10,113 bases of DNA from Larix sibirica. Lineage: Eukaryota; Streptophyta; Pinopsida; Pinales; Pinaceae. Under the pieces are notes generated by a model that was given only the letters and a program-made list of their open reading frames with translations, searched no databases and was not told the origin of the DNA. Made by a program: the position numbers and the translations under genes. Positions 1-7,562 of the stretch are shown in pieces. Each line of letters opens with the position of its first letter. Within the stretch, counting starts at the first letter, position 1. The stretch is from assembly GCA_004151065.3 (NCBI GenBank), contig NWUY0300009420.1, forward strand, positions 112,462 to 122,574, read 5' to 3'.

Positions 1-157
1 ATTGACTTATCTCATTGTTTAAGGTTTATGCATCTAAAAGAATTAAAGATCAAAGCTCAACCAAATATTAACACACAATGTGTCACCTAGTGCGTTAAGA
101 GTATGAGTTGCAGACTATGGCACAACAAAATAAATTAGTTTAGACATGGTAATGTCT

Positions 158-169
158 TAGTATCAGAAG
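158..169 (+). other. weak primer-binding-site-like match (tRNA-iMet type)
   Basis: The twelve bases TAGTATCAGAAG match the common plant retrotransposon primer-binding site TGGTATCAGAGC at 9 of 12 positions. If real, an old LTR would end just upstream and an internal region would follow. No LTR partner, Gag or Pol frame is visible downstream, and a 9/12 match can arise by chance, so this is only a hint. Confidence 0.2.
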
Positions 170-249
170 TAGAAGAAAGGAAAAAGATCCCTCGTGGTCA
201 TGATAGGCCATTGAGGCCACCAGGGAAGTGACATGCGAAAGAGAGGAAA

Positions 250-270
250 CCTTGGGCCTGAGGCCCAAGG
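250..270. repeat. perfect 9-bp inverted repeat (hairpin)
   Basis: The arm CCTTGGGCC (250-258) is followed by a 3-base spacer TGA and its exact reverse complement GGCCCAAGG (262-270). A second short palindrome, AAGGCCTT (267-274), overlaps the right arm. The stem is GC-rich in otherwise AT-rich DNA. There is no following T-run and no adjacent gene, so a terminator or regulatory role is not supported. Confidence 0.6.
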
Positions 271-465
271 CCTTAAACGGAAAGAACCAAAGACATTAAC
301 CGAAGATCAGAAAAACCGCAGAGCTCCCCCCTCTCCACAACATTTACTAGATCTCTTGTCATGATAATTTCTTAAATCTTCAAATCAATGGTTTTATATT
401 CGTATAACCTTTTTTTTAAGGTATCATGCCTTTTTTCTGACCAATAAAAAATCTAGAGGTCTTAT

Positions 466-486
466 TTGGCCTCATATAAAGGCCAA
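466..486. repeat. short inverted repeat enclosing a TATA-like motif
   Basis: TTGGCCT (466-472) and AGGCCAA (480-486) are perfect inverted arms of 7 bases. The loop and the edge of the right arm contain ATATAAA, which resembles a TATA box on the + strand. A promoter would need a transcribed unit downstream and none is recognisable, so the promoter reading is speculative. The inverted repeat itself is plainly visible. Confidence 0.35.
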
Positions 487-600
487 GGATGATTTTTTCA
501 ATTCAAAGTTAGGATAAGGGCCATTTTTTAATCAAAATTAAAACATTCTCAAACTAATGTTAGCATTAGTTTCCAACATTTAATGTTTCAATTTTTCTCT

Positions 601-662
601 CATACTCATGTTCTCTTCATTACTCGACGTTCATACTCATGTTCGCTTCATTACTTTACTTA
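601..662. repeat. 31-bp direct tandem repeat, two copies (family A)
   Basis: Two copies starting CATACTCATGTTC lie head to tail at 601-631 and 632-662. They share CATACTCATGTTC, one mismatch, then CTTCATTACT, and diverge in the last few bases. This is a two-unit minisatellite in non-coding DNA, continuing directly into a second, unrelated repeat of the same period. Confidence 0.75.
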
Positions 663-757
663 GTGACACTTGTTGAGGAGGTGGATTGACTTAGAGACAC
701 TTGTTGAGGAGGTGGCTAGGATGGCTTGACTTGACTTAGTGCCACTTGTTGATATGG
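658..757. repeat. 31-bp direct tandem repeat, two copies plus a partial third (family B)
   Basis: Two copies beginning ACTTAGTGACACTTGTTG lie at 658-688 and 689-719, with one mismatch in the first 26 bases. A partial third copy (ACTTAGTGCCACTTGTTGA) starts at 734, offset by 45 rather than 31 bases because of a short insertion rich in GGCTTGACTT. The array abuts and slightly overlaps family A, which has the same period but unrelated sequence. Confidence 0.75.
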
Positions 758-759
758 AT

Positions 760-1040
760 GACAGTGGTTGATGTTCCCTGGATCAACTTCTTTCATATCA
801 TTCATCTTCATAGAACTTGACAATATTATTACAAGTCATTGTGATCAGGTATAAAAGCATGGCTAAGAAAATAAACACAGAAAATGAACTTCGCCTCAAT
901 CAAAATGATTGGACAAGCCAAGCCCGGGGACATCCTCTTCTTTCACTTCAACAGCCATGGCACTCTTTTTCGATGCAAAACTCCACCGTTTTCAACCTAC
1001 TTACATGTAGCTGCTATTCCTATATCATTTTCTCATCTTA
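760..1040. other. non-coding stretch, nothing recognised
   Basis: The + strand frame open from 817 to 1065 has no domain, motif or coding-like composition that I recognise and appears to be a chance frame. No repeats or RNA genes are evident. Confidence 0.4.
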
Positions 1041-1217
1041 TATCAATCCAAGCTTAAATAGATAGTTAACAGGTCCACCAACAAAGAGAAAGAGCAAATT
1101 CTTACCCTTGGACTCATCCTTGTGCTTCTTGAGAAAATAAACTGGAAAAGTTGAATACATGTTATAGGAAGCATCCACGAGCATAATGGCATGTAGCTTT
1201 GATTTAGGATCCTTGCA
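1041..1217 (-). pseudogene. possible decayed protein-coding scrap, unrecognised
   Basis: Read on the minus strand, one frame stays open for 59 codons with no ATG at its start, bounded by stops at 1218-1220 and 1038-1040. Its translation has a protein-like mix, including the stretches LHAIMLVDASYNMYSTFP and VYFLKKHKDESKGKN, with a hydrophobic tail (LLFLFVGG). A second minus frame just upstream (about 1220-1290) also reads smoothly, which could mean one exon broken by a frameshift near 1215. I do not recognise the family. An ATG-initiated minus frame overlaps it in another register and looks less coding. This could equally be a chance open frame in AT-rich DNA. Confidence 0.2.
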
Positions 1218-1249
1218 TTATCCCCTTTCACCATTTGCTCTGAGGCAGT

Positions 1250-1690
1250 AAAATTTTGTTATTGTACATTGTAGCTCACGGCAACAACACCATCTTGAGT
1301 GCTCTACTTTGTGTCCAACCCCTTCTCCAGATAATAGGTGAATTGAATAAAGGAATTTAATCCACTTTTTAACTCTAAATCAAAAGTTCAAAGAAACTGA
1401 ATCGACGACTTAGCCCTGCATCATCGACCAAGCAATCAATATTGCAATAATGTTAACCATTGGGACCGTCAGGAAATCAAACCGATAACCATCACTTTCT
1501 CCGATTCAAATCCATCTTAAAAAACCCTCTACATCATCTCACTTATAAGCATGTTCTAATTCTCTAAATGCAGGACAATAGACAAAACAATGACACCTAT
1601 TCTTACAAACTTGAATGGCACTTTTGCTTAGATACTAGACAAGATTTTGGTGAGGATGTTGCCTCTAATGTTGGTTAATCAACGGATTCT
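1250..1690. other. non-coding stretch with one weak protein-like hint
   Basis: No gene is supported. On the minus strand, around 1413-1484, a short translated stretch contains FDF, then MVNIIAIL about four residues later. This loosely recalls a late transmembrane segment of plant plasma-membrane proton ATPases. The stretch is bounded by stops and too short to call. Confidence 0.3.
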
Positions 1691-2085
1691 TTGACAAGTG
1701 AAGCAACTTGCATTGCTACCAAAGAAGTTTTTATTGATGGTGGTGAATAAATGGATTTTGTTGCTAGCTTTATTGTTGCCTCCCTTGTCTTTTACTATGC
1801 CTTTACTTCTTCTGCAAGCTGTACTATTACCTCTATTTCTATTGTTTGCTCTTCCAATCTTGTTTTCTCAATTTCTTACTCTGCTCCCCTACAAGATCAA
1901 GTCCCAAAATCAAAGCCACAGATCGTTCCTCACAATGTTATACTCAACATACTCACTCGGGTCCTCAAGTGCCCTCTATCTGACCCTTAACCACAACTTA
2001 ACCATAACTTAACCACTGAAATTCCCTCCACATGACTCATTAGGGACCTTGGCTAAAGCAAGTGTGCTTCATTGGACTCAAGACA
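1690..2085. other. pyrimidine-rich stretch with chance open frames
   Basis: Two overlapping + strand frames (1698-2012 and 1751-1990) are open because the DNA is a TTG/CTT/TCT-rich pyrimidine run. One frame translates as a Leu/Phe/Pro-rich hydrophobic string and the other as a Ser/Thr/Val-rich one ending in short Gln/Pro/Lys patches. The second frame faintly recalls the Ser/Pro-rich linker after integrase in Ty1/copia polyproteins, but no diagnostic motif is present. Neither is called as a gene. Confidence 0.35.
1986..2018. repeat. 11-bp tandem repeat, three copies
   Basis: CTTAACCACAA, CTTAACCATAA and CTTAACCACTG follow each other without a gap. The first seven bases are identical in all three and later positions drift. 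It is not a plant telomere repeat (TTTAGGG/CCCTAAA), though the ACTTAACC words superficially resemble one. A small local minisatellite. Confidence 0.6.
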
Positions 2086-2879
2086 TCTAAACCATGTGTC
2101 GAAACGACGATATTAAATAATTATCCAAGTGGACAAACACCTCAAAGAATATACATAGCAATGACTTTAACAAACTTAGATCATACTCCTTAAAGGGTAA
2201 ACGTAAAAAATGAGAGAAAACTACAGTGAATCTTTCAACAGTGAACAAGCAAGGTTTATTTACCCTTTCCAAATAGATCGTTCCACACCACATGTACCAG
2301 CTATAAATTTAGATGGACAATAATGAAGAATCATGTTGCAAATGGGTCCAAACATAACATTGAGGATAGAGCTATTACTGATGGATAGTGGACAGTAGGT
2401 TGTATGCTACAAACTATTCATCTCTTTGTACCTAGGCATTGATGAGAGTTTGAAGCTGTCGAGACTCTTAATTACATTCAAGAACTCCTAATGGTCGATC
2501 ACTTTGCAAGATGCAAACTAGCTCACATCGTTGAACACATAGCAGGCTAATGTCCCTTACGTGTCTATTCCTATCGCCCAAGGTTTTCATGAGGATCAAA
2601 CACATGATCAACCACCTGCTTTGTTTGTCATACTCACCCATCTGTAGACTTATTAAACCTTGCATGGACACCGAATACCACTTGTCTCTATGATGGACAA
2701 GTTCCCATGTCGTTGTGTAGCTGGATAGTGCCTTATACACTAGACTTACCTGTCAAATGGAATACCTACGATGAGACTTTTCAGCAATCATGTCTAGGAC
2801 TTCGATCATTGAAAATAAAAGATATATTAATACTCATTATGTGAGCTACAACTCAGTCCTTTGATATTTGTTGTGTTTG
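2086..2879. other. gene-free flank upstream of the Ty3 element
   Basis: Both strands are broken by frequent stops. Open frames at 2087-2293 and 2468-2740 on the minus strand show no recognisable motif or domain. I see no tandem repeats or RNA genes. This DNA is the insertion-site flank of the retrotransposon. The five bases immediately before the LTR (2875-2879, GTTTG) would be the left target-site duplication, but the right partner cannot be found because the element's 3' end is lost. Confidence 0.4.
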
Positions 2880-3046
2880 TGTAATGTCCCTTTCTGAATG
2901 ATCACTCTAGGAAGGAAACTTACTAGGCTATTTAATTCTCGTAGGCTATAGTCGACGAAAAAAAGGGAATTAATAATTATTTAATATTAATTGGTGAAAA
3001 AACAACATTAAAAATTACATTGAGTAATTATTTAAAAAGGGGACCT

Positions 3047-3053
3047 TATAAAA
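3047..3053 (+). promoter_or_regulatory. candidate LTR TATA box
   Basis: TATAAAA lies about 170 bases into the 5' LTR, and the 3' LTR has TATAAAG at the equivalent place (9130-9136). Conservation between two otherwise diverged LTRs supports a functional past as the U3 promoter driving genomic RNA. No experimentally defined start site can be inferred. Confidence 0.4.
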
Positions 3054-3989
3054 AGTCACTCTTATTAATTAAAGGCAGGAAAGGTAAAAGTGGCAAAAAA
3101 GGGTAAAGAGGGGCATAAAAGAGCAAATCGACCCCTTCTCTCATTCATTAATGACTTATTTTTGAAAAGGAGAATTTGGAGAGCTCTTGTGGCTTTTGGC
3201 TCTTGGGACGGAAACCCTAAGAGAAAAATTGGTTTCAGTGGTGAAACTATCCACCCTAGTTAATTGTGGGAGAAAAGATCACTCAGATCTTTCATTATAC
3301 TTCAATGCCGAGGAATATTGAACCATTGTTTGGTGATATCATAGTCATTGCAACAAATTGATGGGGGTTTTGAGAGATATCTATGAACTTATTAGTTTAA
3401 TGGAGATCATACTTTTATTTGCAACGGGCTGGTGGGCTCTAAGGGGGTTGATTTACCCATCTACAGCAGAACATGGGGATTTGAGGGGGTTGTCTCTCTC
3501 TTTGGTAGTAGATTGCAAATGGTGGGGGTTGTACTTTATTATGTGGGGATCGTACTGTTGTTGGGGAGGATGTACTCTTACTATGGGACCATATTTCTCT
3601 TGTTGGTGTGGTCACTTAAGGAGGAAAATATTGATTCCTTGTTGTTGGGCGCAGCTACTAAGATCTGTCATATAACCACAATCATGTACAAGAATTATGG
3701 GCATTGGAAGAAGGTCGCTACAGCCATAAAGACTTGCTAATTAACTCCTCTTGTTATCTACAGGTCAGGGAACATATTGTAATTATATTTTGTTTGATGC
3801 TTTAATGTTGTTGTTACAATTACAAATTGGTCACTATTGCTTTCATATGTTTGTGCGGGTTGCTTTTGGGACTTAAATGCAAGTAGTCACAAATTGAATG
3901 TGCATATTTTGTGGTCATTTGTTATGAATAATGAGATCTGAATTATAAGCTTCAAAACCAGTCCAAGGCCAACTAAAAATCAAGTCAAA

Positions 3990-4205
3990 TCAGATTTGGT
4001 CTGGTACAACAGTATCATAGAATGTGTTGTCAAACTGTTTGACGAAAAGCCTGAACCAAAGTCACCAATATACAAAAATAAACTCAAACATATACTATTA
4101 GATTAGTAAGGGGATATTTTAGGGGTACCAAATCATTTTTGTCAAAGTTCTTGATAAAAGTCACCAACCAAAATACCATAGTAGTCAAGTCAAAGGTCAG
4201 CCCAG
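3990..4205. repeat. imperfect internal duplications near the end of the 5' LTR
   Basis: Three word pairs recur with drift: TTGTCAAA..GTTTGACGAAAAG (from 4027) against TTGTCAAAGTTCTTGATAAAAG (from 4139, 18 bases clearly alignable); GTCACCAA twice (near 4061 and 4159); and TCAAGTCAAA (near 3980 and 4186). They suggest that the U5/leader junction was partly duplicated before or after insertion, leaving two possible LTR ends. The copies are short and diverged, so the duplication model is tentative. Confidence 0.35.
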
Positions 4206-4226
4206 ATCTAGCAGGGGTTACTATAG

Positions 4227-4238
4227 TGGTATTAAAGC
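4227..4238 (+). other. primer-binding site, initiator Met tRNA type (decayed)
   Basis: TGGTATTAAAGC matches the canonical plant site TGGTATCAGAGC at 10 of 12 positions; both differences are transitions (C to T and G to A). It would pair with the 3' end of initiator methionine tRNA to prime minus-strand cDNA. Its position, about 1.35 kb after the LTR start and 157 bases before the Gag ATG, fits. A poorer 8/12 match (4009-4020) sits upstream next to GGTACAACA, so an earlier LTR end cannot be excluded. Confidence 0.65.
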
Positions 4239-4394
4239 TAGTGATTTTGCTAGCATGTGAATTCCATACCTTTTATGTATCTGAAGGAGAGAAGATATAT
4301 CACTTATAGGAGAAGGGAGGAGAGAGGATCTGAGAATATTTTTCTAGCAGAATCAGAGGAAGAAGACCGGCCATAATCATAAGAAGACGAAGAC
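4239..4394 (+). other. untranslated leader of the retrotransposon
   Basis: About 156 bases between the primer-binding site and the first Gag ATG. It is purine-rich (GAAGGAGAGAAG and AGGAGAAGGGAGGAGAGAGG-like runs), as is common in plant Ty3 leaders, where the packaging signal is expected. No open frame or specific signal is recognisable. Confidence 0.5.
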
Positions 4395-5650
4395 ATGGGG
4401 GATAGGAATGATACAAACATGAATGATCCACCCAAGGGAAGTACTATGTGCATATTGAATGAACTAGCAAGAGGGAAACAACAGTTGGTCCAGCTTATGT
4501 CTCAACTCATTACAAGTATTCAAGCAAACCAAAACCATATTGGAAACAATGGCTTGGGATGAAGTAATGGACATAATGGGAATCATGTAGAGGGGAGAAA
4601 CACTCATGTTCTCGTACAAAACAACACTCGAACAACCAGTAAAGTGAATCCTAGACCTCTCTTACCTAAGTTCTTGGAGGAGCAACTAGCTAGAAATTCG
4701 GGACATCTAGTACCAGGTGACAATTTAAATGATTATTTGAGGGAGTATCAGACTCTTGGTGTGGAGTTTCATGCAATTATGTCATTACAAGAGTTATGTA
4801 CCAATAAGTACATAAATAGACCAAGGGACTTCAACAAGGGCCAACAAAATTTGGATCTGTAGTGGAAGGTTGGGAACTCGTATATCCCTTCTTTGATGGC
4901 TCTAACAAATGCACTGCCAGAGATCAAGTTCAGAAGTTGGACACCTATTTCCAACTCAACCCCATGAGGGAGAAAAAAGTGATCAAATTTGCTACACTAC
5001 ATCTGGAGGGAGGGGCTCATGAGTGGTGGTACCATGGGCTAGTCACATTGGGGTATTCTAGCATTACCTCATACACGGACTTCACACAAAGACTAATTGA
5101 CAGATTTGATAAGAAGGACCTAGAGTTACATTTCAAGGAGCTAGCACAACTCAAGCAGATAGGTACAACAAATGCTTATAGTTCAGAGTTTCAGAGGATT
5201 ACACTTATGGTGATAGATGTGTCTGACCATAAGTAGGTTATGTTTTCCATTGCGTGTTTAACCAAGCCACTACATGGTTGGGTTAATGCATGCAAACCAG
5301 ACACTCTACATGATGACATCATTAGAGAACAAGACATGGAGGATGGAGTACCGAAGAAAAAAACCCAATCCAAATATTTCATTCCTCGGAAAACCAAAGA
5401 TAAGAAGCCCTTCCAAAAGGAGTGGACCAAGAAAAACAAGTTGCATGATGAGACCCAGAATGAATTGAGAAGGAAGAATCTATTCTTCGGATGTAAAGAG
5501 CCTTGGGAACCGGGTAACAGGTGCATGCGTAAAGTTAAAGTTCATTACATAGAGGTGCTCTCAGATAGTGATGAGGAAGAGGAGGCAGGGAAAGTTCAGG
5601 ATGGCGAGCCTAACAGTGAGGATGTTGAGCAACCACGTGTGCAAAATTAA
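4395..5650 (+). pseudogene. gag: Ty3/gypsy Gag (capsid and zinc-knuckle region), broken
   Basis: Gag would form the particle that packages element RNA. The likely start is ATG 4395 (MGDRNDTNMNDPPKG), in the same frame as the Gag stretch at 4644-4862. A stop interrupts at 4560-4562. The frame then shifts near 4830 into the register used by the rest of Gag, with stops at 5234-5236 and 5648-5650. The capsid core is recognisable from about 4841 to 5330: an F..GSNK..ARDQVQKLDTYF block, then LHLEGGAHEWWY, then FTQRLIDRF, the classic retrotransposon Gag pattern. A basic Lys-rich stretch precedes the knuckle at 5483-5524, where FFGCKEPWEPGNRC stands for a CxxC..H.C pattern with the first Cys (F) and the His (N) lost. 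An acidic DSDEEEE tail (about 5566-5590) leads into protease. Confidence 0.85.
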
Positions 5651-6049
5651 GGTGGAACTATTGTTTCTCTATCAGGTTTTCCTAAATTTCACATCTTCAA
5701 GGTTAGGGAAGTAGTACAGGGAAAACATGTCATGATCCTGATCGATGGTGGGGCCACCCACAAATTTATAGATTTGACACTGGTGACTAGGAGAGGCATT
5801 CCTACAGAGGAATTTGAGGGGTTTAGTGTTGTGGTAGCTGGTGTGTGCACTATGGCATGCACGCAAAAGGTTCTGCTATTGACTGTGATGATGGGTAACT
5901 GCAGCATAACAAATTTTTTCTATGTAGTCGAGTTAGCAGACACTCTCGGTGTTTAGTGGCTCAGTACTATGGGGAAAATTTTGCAAAACAATCAAACAAT
6001 GGAGATGGGATTCAATGCAGCATAAGGTAAGAGGGTAGTTCTGAGGGGC
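5651..6049 (+). pseudogene. Ty3/gypsy aspartic protease domain, broken
   Basis: The protease would cut the Gag-Pol polyprotein. It continues Gag's frame after the stop at 5648-5650. The active-site loop is LIDGGATHKFID with the catalytic Asp at 5744-5746; family members usually have D-S/T-G, so the middle residue is Gly here. Upstream, SLSGFPKFHIFKVRE and the hydrophobic VMILI strand match the usual N-terminal strands, and downstream ELADTLGV matches the segment before the domain ends. Stops lie at 5954-5956 and 6023-6025. The catalytic Asp survives, but the domain could not be made as part of a full polyprotein. Confidence 0.8.
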
Positions 6050-7140
6050 ATGTCTAATGATGCTCCAAGGATTGTTTCATCCAAGTGGATGGAATATTTA
6101 TCTAGGCATGGGGATATAGCAAATGCAACTGAGTGTTTGATTACAACTCAGAAATATTCAAATAGTAGCCATCCATATCATGTAGACATTCAATCCTTGT
6201 TGAGAAAACATGACTGTGTTTTTGGAGAGATTCCTCTAGGGAGGCCTCCTGACAGTGGCTTTGAGCATACCATTAAATTAGAAGAAGGGGCCAAGCCCAT
6301 AATCACTACTCCATACAAACACCCAAATAAGTACAAAGATGAAATAGAAAAGGTAATAAAAGAGTTGTTAGTTATGGGGCATATCAGACCCAGTTCTAGC
6401 CCATTCGCTTCTTCAATTGTCTTGGTCAAGAAGAAGGATGGGATACCTGGTTTTTATTTTTCTAGTCCATTACCATGATCAATGAATTGTTGGCTGAGTT
6501 GCATGGAGCCGTGTACTTTTAAAAGATTGATCTTTGATCGGGATATCACCGGATTAGGGTCAGAGAGTAAGATATTCACAAGACTTCTTTCAAGTGTCAT
6601 TATGGGCACTATGAGTTTTTCATCATGCCATTTGGGTTGACCAACGCACCTACCACTTTCTAGTCTTGCATGAACCACATCTTCAACAAGCAGTTGAGGA
6701 AGATTTTGTTGGTATTCTTTGATGACCTTCTTATATACAACAAAACATTGGAAGAGCACTCAAGGCATTTGGATGAGGTATTGGGCATCATGGAGGAGCA
6801 GTCATTGTATGCCAAGGCTTCAAAGTGTGAATTTGACATGACAGAGATCTTGTATTTGGGCCATGTGATCAATGCACAGGTTGTACAGGTACATCAAGAG
6901 AAGATCGAGGCCATATTAAATTGGCCACCGCCCAAGAACCTTACAGAGTTGCATGGATTTTATGGGATGTGCAGTTAATACAAACGCTTTGTTAAGAGAT
7001 TCTCACAACTGGATGCATTCCCGACTGATCTTACAAAGAAAGGGGCATTTAGGTGGACAGAAGAAGCTCGGGGGGCATTTGACAAGCTCAAGGAGGTGAT
7101 GAGCACTTGTCTAGTTTTGGCACTTTCTAATTTCACTCAG
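6050..7140 (+). pseudogene. Ty3/gypsy reverse transcriptase, broken and internally deleted
   Basis: RT would copy element RNA into cDNA. The linker (6050-6265) ends in VFGEIPLGRPPDSGFEH, the usual lead-in to RT. Fingers motifs run from 6266 (HTIKLEEGAKPI, then GHIRPSSSPFASS and VLVKKKDG to 6442). The block after KKKDG is wrong: 26 bases (6443-6468) replace about 60 expected, deleting the conserved DYRALN-type motif and shifting frame. The new frame resumes with INELLAELHGAVYF, keeps the first catalytic Asp in KIDL (6529-6531), then [17 protein letters not shown] (6625-6651) and the FFDD active site (6715-6726). Stops lie at 6520, 6535, 6568, 6661 and 6976. Confidence 0.88.
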
Positions 7141-7480
7141 CCCTTTGTGCTTTAGTGTGATGCTTCGGGTGAAGGTATAGGAATTGTTTTGATAAAGAAT
7201 AGACATCCGATAGCATTCGAGAGTCGGAAACCTAGGGAGCCAAAGAGACTCTACTCCATCTACGACAAGGAGATACTCACCATATGCATGCTTTGGCGAA
7301 ATTCAGACAGTATTTGGTAGGTGGCAGATTTGTGGTTAGGATAGACCACAACAGCTTGCAGTATTTCCTAGAGCAGAAGGACTTGAACAAGAGAAAGCAA
7401 GAATGGGTAAGCAAGATACAAGCTTATGATTTTGACATTGAGTATGTGAAGGGCAAGAAAACGTTGTTACTGATGCCCTC
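7141..7480 (+). pseudogene. Ty3/gypsy RNase H domain, frameshifted
   Basis: RNase H would digest RNA in the RNA-DNA hybrid. The domain opens with CDASGEG (catalytic Asp at 7159-7161) after a stop at 7153-7155. The catalytic Glu lies in YDKEILTI (7270-7272). A 1-base loss near 7284 moves the frame. The new frame reads MHALAKFRQYLVGGRFVV, then IDHNSLQYFLEQKDLN with Asp at 7344-7346, then AYDFDIEYVKGKK. Another 1-base loss near 7460 shifts frame before the conserved DAL motif. Catalytic acids survive but the reading frame does not. A second copy of this exact region lies at the right edge of the window. Confidence 0.88.
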
Positions 7481-7562
7481 TACAAGAAATCGGCTACATG
7501 TTCGCTTATGGAGGTTTCAACAGATTAGAAAGCCACCTTTTGGTAGAATATTCCACAAAAAC
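7481..7562 (+). pseudogene. RNase H to integrase linker with clustered frameshifts
   Basis: DALYKKSATCSLMEVSTD is read in one frame (7475-7528). A stop and a 1-base loss near 7540 move to VEYS (7543-7554), and an inserted pair of bases near 7556 returns the frame to KFACELMDGHI. Together with the change near 7460, three frame shifts fall within about 100 bases, and no frame spans the linker. Confidence 0.7.

Larger units (their letters stand above)
1..600. other. AT-rich gene-free DNA, possible old retroelement debris
   Basis: No reading frame here looks coding. The stretch holds a perfect hairpin (250-270), a weak primer-binding-site-like match (158-169) and a TATA-like motif inside an inverted repeat (466-486). 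The combination could be the remains of an LTR retroelement 5' end, but no coding domain follows and no matching LTR is visible, so the origin stays open. Confidence 0.4.
2880..4225 (+). repeat. 5' LTR of the Ty3/gypsy element
   Basis: The LTR starts TGTAATGTCCC and is aligned over its first 430 bases or so with the copy starting at 8963 (TATAATGTCCCC). Conserved blocks include AGGCTATAGT (2943 and near 9027), TCTCTCATTCATT near 3138 and 9240, and TTTTGGCTCTTGGGA near 3195 and 9297. The right end is placed just before the primer-binding site at 4227, giving about 1.35 kb; the expected terminal CA is not preserved (TACTATA). The part beyond about 3440 has no counterpart in the window because the 3' LTR is truncated, so that portion rests on position alone. 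Confidence 0.75.

Noticed and set aside
1698-2012. Hydrophobic + strand open frame that could look like a membrane protein
   Set aside because: It is Leu/Phe/Pro low-complexity from a pyrimidine-rich run, with an equally open overlapping frame and no motif.
1986-2018. Possible interstitial telomere repeat
   Set aside because: The unit is 11 bases (CTTAACCACAA-like) and does not match the plant telomere unit TTTAGGG or its complement.
2468-2740. Minus-strand open frame of 90 codons
   Set aside because: It is isolated in AT-moderate DNA, with no recognised domain and no neighbouring exon-like frames. It may be chance.
3430-3570. Several GGGG/GGGGG runs that might form a G-quadruplex
   Set aside because: The spacers between runs are mostly longer than 7 bases, so a stable canonical quadruplex is not supported.
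3358-3740. Two overlapping + strand open frames of about 100 codons inside the 5' LTR
   Set aside because: They lie in LTR sequence, have no recognisable domain and consist of Trp/Gly/Leu-rich strings caused by GGGG and TTG-rich DNA.
5191-5526. Minus-strand open frame of 111 codons under Gag
   Set aside because: It is antisense to the clearly recognisable Gag reading frame and has no domain of its own.
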